From Marinobacter lutaoensis (GTDB taxonomy: Bacteria > Pseudomonadota > Gammaproteobacteria > Pseudomonadales > Oleiphilaceae), in the NCBI RefSeq assembly GCF_001981305.1, contig NZ_MSCW01000009.1, positions 62,001-126,000 on the forward strand: 64,000 nt of DNA, written 5' to 3'. The first letter of the stretch is position 1; each line of letters starts with the position of its first letter. Positions 41,401-52,100 of the stretch are shown here, piece after piece. A program made the translations under genes and the position numbers. A model generated the notes under the pieces. It saw only the letters and a program-made list of their open reading frames with translations. It had not been told where the DNA came from and searched no databases.

Positions 41401-42543
41401 CTACCCAATGTCTTTAATGATGCGCTTGATCTTTTGCTGGCCCGCGCGCCTCTCCAAAGCCAATTCCAGCTCTTTACTGGCTTGATTGGCGGTAATGGCT
41501 TGGTCGATGAACTTGGCACCTGGGAAGAAGGTGAAAATGGCATCCACATCCCGATTGCCTTCCTTCTTCTTCCGAATCTCAAGGCGTTCCAGGTCAATGA
41601 CATCATCTCGCCCGAGAACTTCCAGCGCGCGCTTCATATCACGCATGTGGTTACTGATGGGCTTACCTTCGACCAGCGGTTTACCGTAACCGCTCATGAT
41701 TTCTGAAAGGCTAATGGTGTAGGGGTCAATAGAACTGGCCTGCGAATACACCAAAGACATTCGTCTGTACACGTATTTTGCGAGATTGTTGGTTAGCGCC
41801 ATCAAGGTATGCCAGGACACCAAACGGGTATCCGCAGCCAGCATCGCTTGGTTCACCAATGTGTGAAATGTGACGAACCACTCTCGGTAATAGGTCCGGC
41901 CATCACTGGCAGTTTCTTCGCCATTCCGGCCGTACTGAGGCAAGAACAGCTCGGACCATTGTTGCCCCGTGACTTCATCGGTAATGATGAGATGGCTTCC
42001 ATGCAGCACGTCCAGGGCCTCGGATATGTCGGCATGACTCATGGAATGGTTCGCTTCTTTGAGTAGCTTCCGCAGTGAGTAAATTGAAAACCTGGAGCCA
42101 AGCCGTGAGGCAAACAGCTGACCATGGCCATGCGTGCTCATCCATCGAAGCGTATCTTCAACAACCTGCTCCCGATCTCCAGGGAACATCAATACGTCTT
42201 CGCCGCTTGGTCGCTTGATCCGAGCCGCCTTTACGGTAACTGAAAACGGGTGCCCCAAGACCCGGAATTTGCGAGTGAACTGGGCTTCAGCAGTCACTTC
42301 TTTCACCCGGCGATAGTTCACCCACTTTGGAGCCAGGTCATACACCAAAACCCCAGAAATACCGTTGTGAGATCGATCGCGATCAGTAAGCAGATCAAGC
42401 GAATACTGCAGATCTTGTTCACTCAATACCGACAAATCTTCGTGGAGATGTTCAAGTGCGGAGTGAACCGCCACATCCTTTACCACGCTGCTCCTGGATT
42501 TCGTTCGAGCCGCTTTTCTTGCTTTGGGGCTATCACCAGTCAT
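41401..42543 (-). CDS. Iteron-type plasmid replication initiator (Rep)
   Basis: The 380-residue protein has two winged-helix-like parts: LSVLSEQDLQYSLDLL...FSVYS-like RFSIYSLRKLLKEANHSMSHADISEALDVLH and a second helical region (WHTLMALTNNLAKYVYRRMSLVY...LSEIMSGYG). It is long for RepA/TrfA-type initiators but similar in layout. The iterons and DnaA box immediately downstream of its stop strongly support a Rep role. It binds iterons and opens the origin. Confidence 0.85.
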   Translation of the reverse strand: MTGDSPKARKAARTKSRSSVVKDVAVHSALEHLHEDLSVLSEQDLQYSLDLLTDRDRSHNGISGVLVYDLAPKWVNYRRVKEVTAEAQFTRKFRVLGHPFSVTVKAARIKRPSGEDVLMFPGDREQVVEDTLRWMSTHGHGQLFASRLGSRFSIYSLRKLLKEANHSMSHADISEALDVLHGSHLIITDEVTGQQWSELFLPQYGRNGEETASDGRTYYREWFVTFHTLVNQAMLAADTRLVSWHTLMALTNNLAKYVYRRMSLVYSQASSIDPYTISLSEIMSGYGKPLVEGKPISNHMRDMKRALEVLGRDDVIDLERLEIRKKKEGNRDVDAIFTFFPGAKFIDQAITANQASKELELALERRAGQQKIKRIIKDIG

Positions 42544-42619
42544 ATGAAAACCTAAACCCGTTGTTGGTTAACAGTGAGAGTACGCAAGTCGAAGTCATTT
42601 CTCCATCGTCAACCGATCA

Positions 42620-43930
42620 CTATGAATCTGGCGGCGGAATTGACGGTTCATAAAGCCGGCTCGTTGCTGCTTGTTCCGGCGAGTACCTGTCGGTAGTTAT
42701 CTTATGGCCACCAAAATTAACATTCGAAGTTTCAGGTAACGCGGAATGCACAAGTCTCAATCGGGGAGTGGGGGAGGAAGAGGAAGACGCCAGCTTCGGG
42801 GCAGGGGATTTTCTTGCAAGCTGCTCTTCAACGCGCTCAATCACGTCGCGGTATTTGGCAACGGTTTGACGTGAAAGGCCGGACGCTTGAGCGACGGCGA
42901 CAAAGGTGATCGATGCACCTTCGGCCTTCAGATTGCGTACAGCAGCCTCTATGCGCTCTTGTGTGCTCCTGCGGCGATGATGGTGCGTTCGTTGCGCAGA
43001 GAGCGCCTGGCGCGCCTTGAGGGGGAGGTCCGAATCCAACCCCATAATCCCTCGATTCTTCTGATAACGCTTCGAGCGTTCAGGATCGCCAGCCAGTTCC
43101 CAGGCAAACCGAGCAATACTCGACGCAACGGCTCGAACCTGAGAGGGGCGCAGGTTGCCTTTTCCGGCGAATTCAGATCGGCCGACGAACCGGTTATGTC
43201 GTTTGACGATTTCGTGGAAGCGCTCGAAGAATGCTTGATAGCCCTGACCTGATGCGGAATAGAAGTCACCAACCATCCGATATGCGATAAAGCGGGTAGC
43301 ATGGAACAACCAGAGGTGGCGGGAGTGCGTGTGTTGATTAAGCAGATCGTCCGGAGCATCTGCACTGTAACTTGGTGCGGCTGGTTCGATGTATTCCTGG
43401 AGATCCGATAGGTCATATTGTTCGGTATGCAGACACAGAGTTTCCCACCGGGAATGGAAGGGGGTCTTGCTGACCGGTCCGCCAGCATAATCAGGATCGG
43501 AGCCAAGTTTTTCGACCATGGCCCGATAGATGGCTTTCGCGTAGCTGATTGGGTGTTGCCGGCCTTTCAGGTACACCGGTGAAATGGCGTAGTACCAATG
43601 GGCGCTCCCTTTCTCTGGGTCTCGGACGATCAGGTTGGGAGGTGGTAGACCGCAGTCGTCCCAGTGCCCGAAGGGTGCCTGGTGGTCCAGATCGAAGATC
43701 AGCCACGCACGGTAATCGTTCCGACATACCGTGATGTAAGGGTATCGGCAGGCGATGTTGCGCGGACGGGTGAGGGCCGCATTGCTTTGTGAGGAGCAGC
43801 GCGGGAAATAGGGTAACCACTGGACAAGCCGATCCCATGCCCAGGACTCAGTTGCATTCAGAGCCCGTGCAGGTGGTGCCGGTTCATCAGGAGTTTGGTA
43901 TGACAGTGCTGTGGCGTGTAACCCAGTCAC
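42620..43930 (-). CDS. ColE2-like replication protein (replicase/primase)
   Basis: The 436-residue protein starts at GTG 43930 (GGGGGTG upstream). The N-terminal 250 residues match ColE2-type Rep: AWLIFDLDHQAPF, WDDCGLPPPNLIVRDPEKGSAHWYYAISPVY and KLGSDPDYAGGPVSKTPFHSRWETL. Such proteins both bind the origin and prime leading-strand synthesis. A C-terminal HTH (ITFVAVAQASGLSRQTVAKYRDVI) and a low-complexity tail make it longer than ColE2 Rep (about 300 residues). It is the second initiator on this plasmid and is in line with the iteron Rep. Confidence 0.88.
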   Translation of the reverse strand: MTGLHATALSYQTPDEPAPPARALNATESWAWDRLVQWLPYFPRCSSQSNAALTRPRNIACRYPYITVCRNDYRAWLIFDLDHQAPFGHWDDCGLPPPNLIVRDPEKGSAHWYYAISPVYLKGRQHPISYAKAIYRAMVEKLGSDPDYAGGPVSKTPFHSRWETLCLHTEQYDLSDLQEYIEPAAPSYSADAPDDLLNQHTHSRHLWLFHATRFIAYRMVGDFYSASGQGYQAFFERFHEIVKRHNRFVGRSEFAGKGNLRPSQVRAVASSIARFAWELAGDPERSKRYQKNRGIMGLDSDLPLKARQALSAQRTHHHRRRSTQERIEAAVRNLKAEGASITFVAVAQASGLSRQTVAKYRDVIERVEEQLARKSPAPKLASSSSSPTPRLRLVHSALPETSNVNFGGHKITTDRYSPEQAATSRLYEPSIPPPDS

Positions 43931-43998
43931 GGCACCCCCGCGAGCAAACAGCTGCGGAGGATCGGGTTAAAAAAATCAGCACGATCTCCAGTCAAGCA

Positions 43999-44058
43999 CA
44001 TTTTTATTTGCATAAAAATCCAACTAGCGCTAGACTGGGTGGAGAAATTTGGAAGACA
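43999..44058. promoter_or_regulatory. Regulatory region of the ColE2-like rep with an outlying iteron
   Basis: ATTTTTAT-TTGC-ATAAAAAT (43999-44018), a CTAGCGCTAG palindrome (about 44023-44034) and a single iteron GAGAAATTTGGAAGA (44042-44056) lie upstream of the rep gene. The outlying iteron suggests cross-control by the iteron Rep. Confidence 0.55.
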
Positions 44059-44185
44059 CCTTCCATTTTCTGAACCAGTCATGCGCTAAAGCAGTTAATG
44101 CTAAGGGTCTGGCAACCAAAAGCGCGTTTTTGAAAACCTCGGGGCGGCCACCTCGGGGTTTTCTCATTTTCGTTCCGAGCAGTTT

Positions 44186-44689
44186 CTATCCGCTCATCAA
44201 ACCTCCTACCTCTGTCGCAGGATCGGTGTCATCCCAGTCATCCTCGTTTGCAGTGTCGTCGAAAAGTGGTGATACGAATTCATCACCTTTCAGGTCCGCA
44301 AGAATTAACCCTAGAGCATACTGACTTATTACCGAGTCAGCCATAGGTTTAACATCCGAATAGGAATCTTTTTTGCCTTCCTGGCAATCCCAGTGGGCCT
44401 GTTGAACAAGGAAAAAACTCGCTGGAAGCCCGAAACAGACCTCTAGGCGTATCGCAATATCGCGGGTGATACGCCCCTTCTCTCGGACAATCCGGTGAAT
44501 GGTTGCCCGACTCATTCCGGTATGCCGACTCAAATCCGCTATCGATGTGGACATCCGTGACATGAATCGATCAAGGATGTGGCCCGGATGCACAATGACA
44601 CCGCTCGGCTCTTTCACCGGGCATTGAGTGAGAAACTCATCTTTAAGGTCTCGAATGCGTTCGCGGATGCTGTAATCAACTCGTCGCAT
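44186..44689 (-). CDS. HigA-like Xre antitoxin/regulator
   Basis: The 167-residue protein has the HigA signature VIVHPGHILDRFM, the HTH IADLSRHTGMSRATIHRIVREKGRITRDIAIRLEVCFG and the FFLVQQAHWDCQ tail. It has an extra N terminus and an acidic C-terminal extension. No toxin (HigB-like) gene flanks it, so it may be a stand-alone regulator. Confidence 0.78.
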   Translation of the reverse strand: MRRVDYSIRERIRDLKDEFLTQCPVKEPSGVIVHPGHILDRFMSRMSTSIADLSRHTGMSRATIHRIVREKGRITRDIAIRLEVCFGLPASFFLVQQAHWDCQEGKKDSYSDVKPMADSVISQYALGLILADLKGDEFVSPLFDDTANEDDWDDTDPATEVGGLMSG

Positions 44690-44821
44690 AGTATTGTTTC
44701 ATGTGTGTAACTGTTGCACACCCGAGGTGTAAGCCGAGGGTGTGAGCGATGCCGGCGCCGTGCGCCGACGAGCATGATGCAAAGAAATAGGCGCGCTCCG
44801 ATGTCGAGACGCAGACCATAG

Positions 44822-45844
44822 CTATAGGCCCGCAGTCCTACGAATCACGCCCCCATTCGCTATATGCGCAAGATTCACGTGCTCGATAACGTGGTGGATA
44901 GTGGAGGGTGCCGGGATTCGCCATTCCTCGCCAAAGCGCTCGCCAAGAGAGAAAAGAGTACAACGGTCAACGCCAATCCGTTCAGCTATGACCTGAAGCG
45001 GTATTGCCTGGTGTGTATAAAGCGCTTGCGCGGAACGTATGACGATCTGTGCCAGACGCCGATGGCGCTTGCATGGCAGCAAGTCTCGGATCGGAGCCGC
45101 AGATAGTGAATATCGTGACGGCCAGCGCATGGAATCAACATATTCGTTCAGCTCGGATTCTTTGACCTGTAACAACATGGCAAGTCGGTACCGAGGCATG
45201 GGGTATTCGCGACATAGGTACCGAATATCCGACGGATTCAGGGCATCTGGGGGAAGCCAGCCATAGGCGGCCAAGTAACCGTTCCATGCTTCGGAATTGG
45301 AGGTGCGGTAGACAGAGCGCCGGTAAAACCGATCAAGAGGGTCAATAAGGTTTTCTGTACCGTCGATGAACATAACGCTCTGAAATGAGCCAATATCCTG
45401 TGCGTGCTCCGCTGTCTTGGGGCATGAGGGTAGCGACAGATAGTTGGCGACCAGATATACGTGGTTAACGTCCATAGAAAAGAATCGGGCAACCCTCGAT
45501 ACGAATCGGTCCATGTTGGTGTACTGGTGATAGCGGGACATCCAGAATCGCGAAAACTCTTCTGAAAAGGCGCGCGTTATCCCTTGTATGAATTGTTGGC
45601 GGGTTGATTGATACGTGGCCCGGTTGCAATTCGATAGTGATGCGAGGTGCTGTTGGGCTTGCTCTGACAGCTGAACTTCGGCCGGAATTAAAAGGCGCTG
45701 TAAATCGGAGTCGTTGTTCAACACATAGGGCGAATGGTTTCTCGCGCCACGTCTTAGTACCCGATCATCAGGTTGATCAAACTGGAAGGCGTGCTGCTGC
45801 GAGCATTCAAACCGTTCGAGATTACAAATCGACTGCCCTTGCAT
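44822..45844 (-). CDS. Hypothetical protein, 340 aa
   Basis: It starts at ATG 45844 behind GAGGTTAG. The protein is soluble with several Cys. A helical C-terminal region (IPLQVIAERIGVDRCTLFSLGERFG) looks like an HTH, so DNA binding is possible. No family is recognised. Confidence 0.7.
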   Translation of the reverse strand: MQGQSICNLERFECSQQHAFQFDQPDDRVLRRGARNHSPYVLNNDSDLQRLLIPAEVQLSEQAQQHLASLSNCNRATYQSTRQQFIQGITRAFSEEFSRFWMSRYHQYTNMDRFVSRVARFFSMDVNHVYLVANYLSLPSCPKTAEHAQDIGSFQSVMFIDGTENLIDPLDRFYRRSVYRTSNSEAWNGYLAAYGWLPPDALNPSDIRYLCREYPMPRYRLAMLLQVKESELNEYVDSMRWPSRYSLSAAPIRDLLPCKRHRRLAQIVIRSAQALYTHQAIPLQVIAERIGVDRCTLFSLGERFGEEWRIPAPSTIHHVIEHVNLAHIANGGVIRRTAGL

Positions 45845-46093
45845 GACTAACCTCGCTCCTCAGTCAGTGGCGTGCACCTTAGCTCCAATTTTGTATTCCA
45901 GTACCCTATGCGATGTCATAGGCGCGCCAGAATCTAACAAAATTGTCAGGAATGTCAAGAAAACGAAACAAGGCGTGGCAAAAAAGCGTCAAAAATAGGG
46001 AGCGGAAGCTGGACCAAGCGGACGTTGCGGGCAAAGCGTCCTGAAGACGCGGTATAGTGACCCCTGTGTGATAGCAGTGCAAAGGAGAATCTT

Positions 46094-47227
46094 ATGAGTC
46101 GGGTCACGGTTCACTCTATTCAGGCAGCGCACTACAAGATAATTGGGGGGCTTCATATTGCGCTGCGTCTTCTTGAACAGTTCGGAATGAATCTAAAGTG
46201 GAGACGAGACACAATCGCTCAGATCAAAGAGCGAGGGGACCAGGCACTGGCACTGGCCGGTCAACCACGCAGCATACCCCTTTCATTTGAGAGCTACCGG
46301 GAAATTGCTGAGGACACGGTTAAGGTTGCACGGAATGCCTGGTCGGTCATGCTCAACGATTCTGTCCTGGATTCCATTACGCCCATGGTGGATCAATTGT
46401 TGGTCGCGGCACAGAACCTGGACAAGATTGAGCCGAGTGACGATCTGAACATCACATTGGAAGATGTGCCAGCCAGAATGCGCGCACTGAGAGATGAGGT
46501 TTGTCGGTACGACGTAAACCACTTGAGCCCTCGCGAGAAACTGCTCTTGGAGCATGATCTAAGGGCGATCGGGGCAGCACTGGATGCTGTTGACACGCTG
46601 AAGGAATTGGAAAACCGAAATGGCAAAGAAATCAGTGTACCAAAGCTGAATGTCGAGTTTGTGAACGAAGCAGTTTTGCGATCCTGGATGCTCTCTATGG
46701 CTGTTCAAGACGCACTGCCTGAAGATCCTGGAATCATTCACAAGGCATTGGATCACATTGAGAAGTACCATCATTTGGATGGCGCCGTCAAAGCAGAGTT
46801 GGCTAGCGAGTGGGCAAAGCAAATACCAGCGATGGATGAGCGCGCCTTGGAGATTGCGGTGGGGGCTCTCATGATGAGTGCTTGTAGCAGTAGGCTTCAA
46901 AGCCTGGAGTATTCGTCAACCGATGTTGTCCGCCGGGTCGTGGACTCGGTGTATCAGGAACAGGCACGCCGGCGTCAAAGCATTGCTGTAACAAGTCAGG
47001 CTGACGATCTTGGATCGCAGGTTGCGACTGCGGACGAGATACAAGAACTGATGCCAATGCTTCAGCAGCTGAGTCGGAACCTATTGTCTCTTGAGGCTCA
47101 CCTTGGGTACTCGGTTACCCGTTATGCCGTGAAGGACATACGGGAATTGGTGGAGAAGATAAACCAGAAAGCAAGCGCACTTTTTGATCCGGACGAGAGA
47201 GTTGACCAAGGGCCGTCGCTGAGGTGA
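46094..47227 (+). CDS. Hypothetical protein, 377 aa, helical
   Basis: It starts at ATG 46094 behind AAAGGAGAA. It is almost entirely helical, with coiled-coil-like segments (AQIKERGDQALALAGQ; LRALRDEVCR-type repeats). No membrane segment or motif is seen. Upstream at about 46060 is a CCTGTGTGATAG motif resembling those before 16813 and 20608. Confidence 0.7.
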   Translation: MSRVTVHSIQAAHYKIIGGLHIALRLLEQFGMNLKWRRDTIAQIKERGDQALALAGQPRSIPLSFESYREIAEDTVKVARNAWSVMLNDSVLDSITPMVDQLLVAAQNLDKIEPSDDLNITLEDVPARMRALRDEVCRYDVNHLSPREKLLLEHDLRAIGAALDAVDTLKELENRNGKEISVPKLNVEFVNEAVLRSWMLSMAVQDALPEDPGIIHKALDHIEKYHHLDGAVKAELASEWAKQIPAMDERALEIAVGALMMSACSSRLQSLEYSSTDVVRRVVDSVYQEQARRRQSIAVTSQADDLGSQVATADEIQELMPMLQQLSRNLLSLEAHLGYSVTRYAVKDIRELVEKINQKASALFDPDERVDQGPSLR

Positions 47228-47238
47228 CGGCCGCATAC

Positions 47239-47487
47239 TCAATTTAGTTCGCCTCTCTCAAGACGCTCTTTAAGGGTTAAGTCCATTGCGCCAAGAGGCA
47301 CCTCATTCAGTGTGGATTCCTCAAAATTCAGTGAGCTGGTTACATCACTGATAATAGGCCCGTGGACGATGCCACAACGTTCATCGGCGATAGCAATTGT
47401 GTGTTGTTGGCGAAACAAGTCAAGTGCTTCATCGTCGGTTTGGGCATCGACACAGAACTCATAGGTGATTTCAATGCGTTTAAGCAT
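47239..47487 (-). CDS. Hypothetical protein, 82 aa
   Basis: It starts at ATG 47487 (MLKRIEITYEF); the ribosome site is weak. The protein is small and acidic, with a beta-strand start and a helical end. It is convergent with the previous gene, with the hairpin GGCCGTC/GACGGCC at 47211-47232. Confidence 0.6.
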   Translation of the reverse strand: MLKRIEITYEFCVDAQTDDEALDLFRQQHTIAIADERCGIVHGPIISDVTSSLNFEESTLNEVPLGAMDLTLKERLERGELN

Positions 47488-47646
47488 AAGTCGTTTCCGC
47501 TGACGTTTGACCATTTGCCTCAATTATACCTAGCCCCCCCCCAATAGGGGAATTTCGCTCATACGACCAACAAGCGGCAAAGCAACGGAGTTTCCCAGAG
47601 CAAGGTGCAGGTTATGGTAGTCTGTGCGAAAAATGGGGTGCCAATC

Positions 47647-48996
47647 ATGCTGCTTCTACGTCCGTTTTTGAATTCCTCACTGCGCGGGATTTTTGCGAAC
47701 ACTCTTCTGATCGTCTGTGCATTTTTGCCGCAGGTTTCGTTTGGCTCATCATTGCCCCAATGGGGAGCCTTATGTCAGAGCAGCTCAGCTGTCGTGAGTC
47801 GGGCTGGAGCGATCAGCCTATCTGAGATGGAATCCGGGATGAGGATGTTGAGTCAAGTTGGGCTGCTTCCGGCAATCAGTCGTTTGGGTCAGCTAGAAGC
47901 CTGTCTGTCTATTGTTGGATCGGCGGCAATCAGATCACCCATTCTTGTCCTGGAGAAACGGTTGCCGGAGGCTACAAATCGTTTGCCGATCTCAGCCATC
48001 AACCGGCTTTCTGATCACTATGTTCGTGAGCAGATGGCAGAACGACTTGCATCATTGGGCATCAACCTGATGCTGGATTATCCGTACCAACCTTCGAGCC
48101 CGGAAAGGACTGCGGTGCATAGCAATCGAGCTGTGCTGTATGGCGATGCAAGTGATCGGTCATTCTCGGTAAAGGGGCCTGGGGTATGCCTTGTGGCTCT
48201 TGATACGGATGACCTGGCCGGCGACCTAATGCAAGAGATGCCGTATGCGTGGTCTTTGCTGGGAACTATTGAGCAGGAATACCTGAAGCGGTGGGGGAAC
48301 GCGATCGAATTCTGGCATGAAATCGCCCACTGTAACTCTGAAAACGCCTTTAACGATCTAAGCCTCATTGGGGAGCAGGCTGCCCACGAAATTCAGCGAT
48401 ACTCAGAGCGATGGGCACAAGAGGCCCAGGAGTGCGATCCGGTTGTGGGTGAATCGCTCCTATCTGTGCTTGAAATGACCCTGGTGGAGAACCCGGATAA
48501 TCCAATGCTCGCTCTGGATGCTGTACAAGCTGCTGGAGGTTTCGATAGCGCGGTGGGTAAGGATCAAATTTTACGTTTTCGCCTGTTTACAGAAACGCTC
48601 GCCGATTCTTGGGCAAAGTTCCAAATTCAACGACGCAAGATCGCCAATGAGGGCTATTGCAGTTCTGAAAATGCGGTTACGCATCCCTGGGATCGCTTCC
48701 GACTGGCCATGTCCATCCGACAACCTGATGCCCGTTATATGACCTGGCTTGTGCCATGGTTAAAGGGGCTGCCTGAGCATATTCAGCGTCAGGTTATAGC
48801 GGATGCTTACGAAGGCGTGATGAGGCTGGCGGAGGAATTAGTACCAAAATCCATTGTGATGAAACTGGTTAGCGAGCGAGAAGCGCGCCCGGATGTATTG
48901 GCATTCAGTACCCCGAATCTATCTCCAGATTCAAGGCGGGCGGATCGTTGGAAGCATTGGGCACAGGAAAACCTTGGGACGTCATTTCGGTATTAG
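47647..48996 (+). CDS. Exported zinc-metalloprotease-like protein
   Basis: The 449-residue protein starts at ATG 47647, with a signal peptide (RGIFANTLLIVCAFLPQVSFG). The motif EFWHEIAHCNSE contains HEIAH (H224), an HExxH zinc site. A later TETLADSWA could supply a third ligand in the way of Glu-zincins. No close family is recognised. It would act in the periplasm or outside the cell; it precedes the giant gene by 114 bp. Confidence 0.68.
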   Translation: MLLLRPFLNSSLRGIFANTLLIVCAFLPQVSFGSSLPQWGALCQSSSAVVSRAGAISLSEMESGMRMLSQVGLLPAISRLGQLEACLSIVGSAAIRSPILVLEKRLPEATNRLPISAINRLSDHYVREQMAERLASLGINLMLDYPYQPSSPERTAVHSNRAVLYGDASDRSFSVKGPGVCLVALDTDDLAGDLMQEMPYAWSLLGTIEQEYLKRWGNAIEFWHEIAHCNSENAFNDLSLIGEQAAHEIQRYSERWAQEAQECDPVVGESLLSVLEMTLVENPDNPMLALDAVQAAGGFDSAVGKDQILRFRLFTETLADSWAKFQIQRRKIANEGYCSSENAVTHPWDRFRLAMSIRQPDARYMTWLVPWLKGLPEHIQRQVIADAYEGVMRLAEELVPKSIVMKLVSEREARPDVLAFSTPNLSPDSRRADRWKHWAQENLGTSFRY

Positions 48997-49110
48997 GCGC
49001 GTCGGAAAAACGGGTCAAAAGTGCATCGCATCTGAGCGCAAATTGCCCAGCAGGTGACGTACAATGCAAGATAGAAATTCAGAATAAAGCATCCCATGTG
49101 ACGTAGTGGT

Positions 49111-52100
49111 GTGACAATGACTCGTAATCCAACATTGCGCGATGTGTGGTCAAACGACTGGGGCCAAATGCCCTCGTTCAACGGCGAGCAGCCGGTGACG
49201 TTTGATACTTCGCTGCCCCCAGGACTTTGGCCGAATGATGAAAGTCTTGAGAACCTGAGGATTATAGCCATCCACAACGGAACCACCTGGCTGAGCTTAA
49301 TCAAGTTGCTTGATTCTGATGCATTGTCGCAAGCTCAGTTTGTCGCTCTCAGGACAATTGGATTCCGTCAGGGCCAGAACGGACGATTAATACATCCTGC
49401 TTACCCTACGACGGAGCTGGTAACAGTGGTCAGCCGAGTTCTCGGTTGTGATCTTGAGCCGCTGAGACAGGAGCAGGTGGTTAGCCTTCATACCAGTGAG
49501 CAGTTCCAGCCAAAGGTTCCCCTGGAAGTGCAAGCCGCTATTCGTCGGCTTTGGATGTACGAAAAAGACACTCTTATCGGTGAAATTTTCGATTCATTGA
49601 AAGAGGCCCAGGATCTCCCGGATGAGATTGCAAGGCACCTTGATCGCGACGATCCAATTCCGCCGTTCTGGATGCGCCACCCAATGCGATTGCAGGTGTG
49701 GGTGTCACAGGCATTGTCGGGAGATATTAGCCCGACTACAGAGCCTGTTCTTGCACTGGGGTTGGCCCGTGCATCACGAGAGTATGGCGTAGATCCCAGC
49801 GAATGGCCGGAAGAATTGCAGGCGCTGCGGCGCGAGCTATTAGAACACCGCGGCATTGACCCCGATGCGCTTGTTCACGTTGGGGAGGTAGCCCCTGCTC
49901 CGGTGGACCAACGCCCAGCAATTCGTTCCGAGATTCAATGGCAACAGGATGGCCGAACTCACAGTGGCGTGATCGTTGGTTTGCCGGAAGACCTGGATAT
50001 TTGTTGGGTAGTGCCAACGGGCGAGAGCGCCGAGTTTTTTCAGAAGCAACGGAAAGGGATACCGTTTTACGTTCCTCAGAAGATCCGAGTTCCGGTCAGT
50101 GCATTGACTGGGAAACACGCATTGCAGGAGAGTCAGCAGAAAGCCCAGAAAGAGGATTCTGATTCCCTGGCCACCACGGCTTCCGACCGCGCACCCGAGC
50201 AAACAGAAACCGATCTGTACGATCAGCCCAAAATCCGTTCTGGCGATTTGCGCAACAAGGCCCTGGCAAAAGAACAACCTGCGGGCGCACTCGACACAAA
50301 ACTTGTCCGTAGACTTCAACATATTGCCCGGGCTGGCGGTGAGCGCGGTTTGTATTTTCGTCATCCACTGGTTATGGGAGAGCATTCCTCCAAACCATTC
50401 GTTATCCACTGGGGCCAGGCAGAAATGATAATGGCGATGGCCGCTGAAGGTGGGTTGAGTAAAGATGTTTATTCTGACGCGGCAGTCGTCCTTCGCGACG
50501 AACTCATCGAACAGTTCAACCGGGCGCAACCAAAAACCCCAGGAGGGCAAGCATGGCCTCTTGCAGTTCTGCCATACGGGCACCAAATGCCGGCATTGTT
50601 TTCGGATGACCCGGAATTCTTCGAAACGATCAATCGCATCGAGTTCTGCAGAGTTGGCATACACCCTCGTTTATTACCTGAAATAGAGGCAGCTCTTGGT
50701 CATTGGCGAGAGCATAGTCTCCCAGCTATCCGCAAACAGGCACCTACCATTGCGGACAGCCTGGATAAACTGGCGTTCACGCTATTGGATGAAGACACCC
50801 GGTCATTTAACGAATTAGCGCTGAAGTCCACCGACGTATCAAGCCATCGAATTCGGCAGCGAGTGCAAAACGCCTACCTCGATTTTCACAAGCTGCTCAA
50901 CTCAAGGGGGCGGAATTTTTCTGAAAGTGTCCTTGAAGAAGCCAGGGCTTGGGTAGATTTCATTCGTTCACCGGAAGGCTGGAACACCGCTTTCGGTAGA
51001 GCGCATTATGGGATCTTTGCAAGCTACGAAGCCGCTGGACACGTCATCACCGGGCACCCACAAGCTCAGGAACAGATCGCCTCCCTGGCCGAGAAGAATC
51101 GGCGCCTGTTGATGTCTGCTGCCGATCTTGCGGGGGTTGATAGGGCGGTTCTTGAGAGTTGCGATCATCCACTAAACATCATCCTCAAAATCGTAGAGCA
51201 AAACGGCATCAGCAATTGTGATCGAGCGGAAACTATGGCTCGGATTGGACTTGATCTTTCCCGGAACATTGAGATCCTCGGCGAGCTGATTGCAATGCAA
51301 GGCGTTTCGCTGGACATGGTTCACCGTTCTCAACATTTGGAGCGGATCAGCAGCGAAGAGGAACAGATTCGGCGAGATCACGAACAGATGAATGCGCCTA
51401 TGCAGGCTGTTCGGATGGAAGCGTTTAGCGGCATTATTCGGCGACAAGGTGAGCGTCTACCTTTTCAGATTGCACTGCTGGATCAACGCGACAATGCGTT
51501 AAGCCCTGAAGCCATTCAGGTGCTTTCAAACAACCATTCTCCGCTGCTTTCAACGAAGTCCAGGCTCCAATCGAGCAGCCTTGGTCGATTGGCAGACCTC
51601 AACAATACCGTAAAGATTGAGTTTGGCCCCGCTCTGGAACAGGAGGGGCAGCTGATTCGACCGGAATCGATCGCAAAGATCGAGCCCACTGTATACGGCT
51701 TCACCGACATTGAGCCGAACTCGGTTGATGCTTTCCGCTCTATAGGGGCCGGATTTTCTGCATACAACATCTTGCAGCCCGTTGCAGAAGTGAAGGGAAT
51801 CGGCAACACCCCAAAAGAAGCGCTTCAGGACACGCTTGAGCGGAACAAAACGATATTGCTAACCGGTGTCCCTGCTTGGGAGCTGGATCAACGTCTCGTT
51901 GATCAAGTTCGCTCAGCGATTGCACTGATGGCCGAGGACTCAAAGCCTCTATCGAAGCTGGCAAATAAAGATCGCTTGGTTCAGTCAGTGCTTGAAGAAC
52001 TGAAGTCCGCTCTAAACCCCGAAATCTTAGTGCTGGCAATCAAGGCGACCCCAAAAAAGATCAAGTGGATCAACCATGTGGTCACAAAAGACGAGCTGGA

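Larger units (their letters stand above)
40656..41406. other. Iteron origin of replication (oriV)
   Basis: Ten copies of an iteron with core GAAATTTGGAAG lie here. Three are on the plus strand at about 40656, 40712 and 40887; one is inverted at 41088; one is plus at 41135; and five are inverted at about 41221, 41261, 41304, 41327 and 41390. The last overlaps the rep stop codon. A perfect DnaA box is at 41346. An AT-rich part at 40940-41030 is a plausible opening region. Neither strand holds a supported gene. Confidence 0.8.

Noticed and set aside
40656..41406. Regular short repeats that could suggest a CRISPR array
   Set aside because: The repeats occur in both orientations, with uneven spacing, beside a rep gene and a DnaA box, which fits iterons and not a CRISPR array; no cas gene is present.
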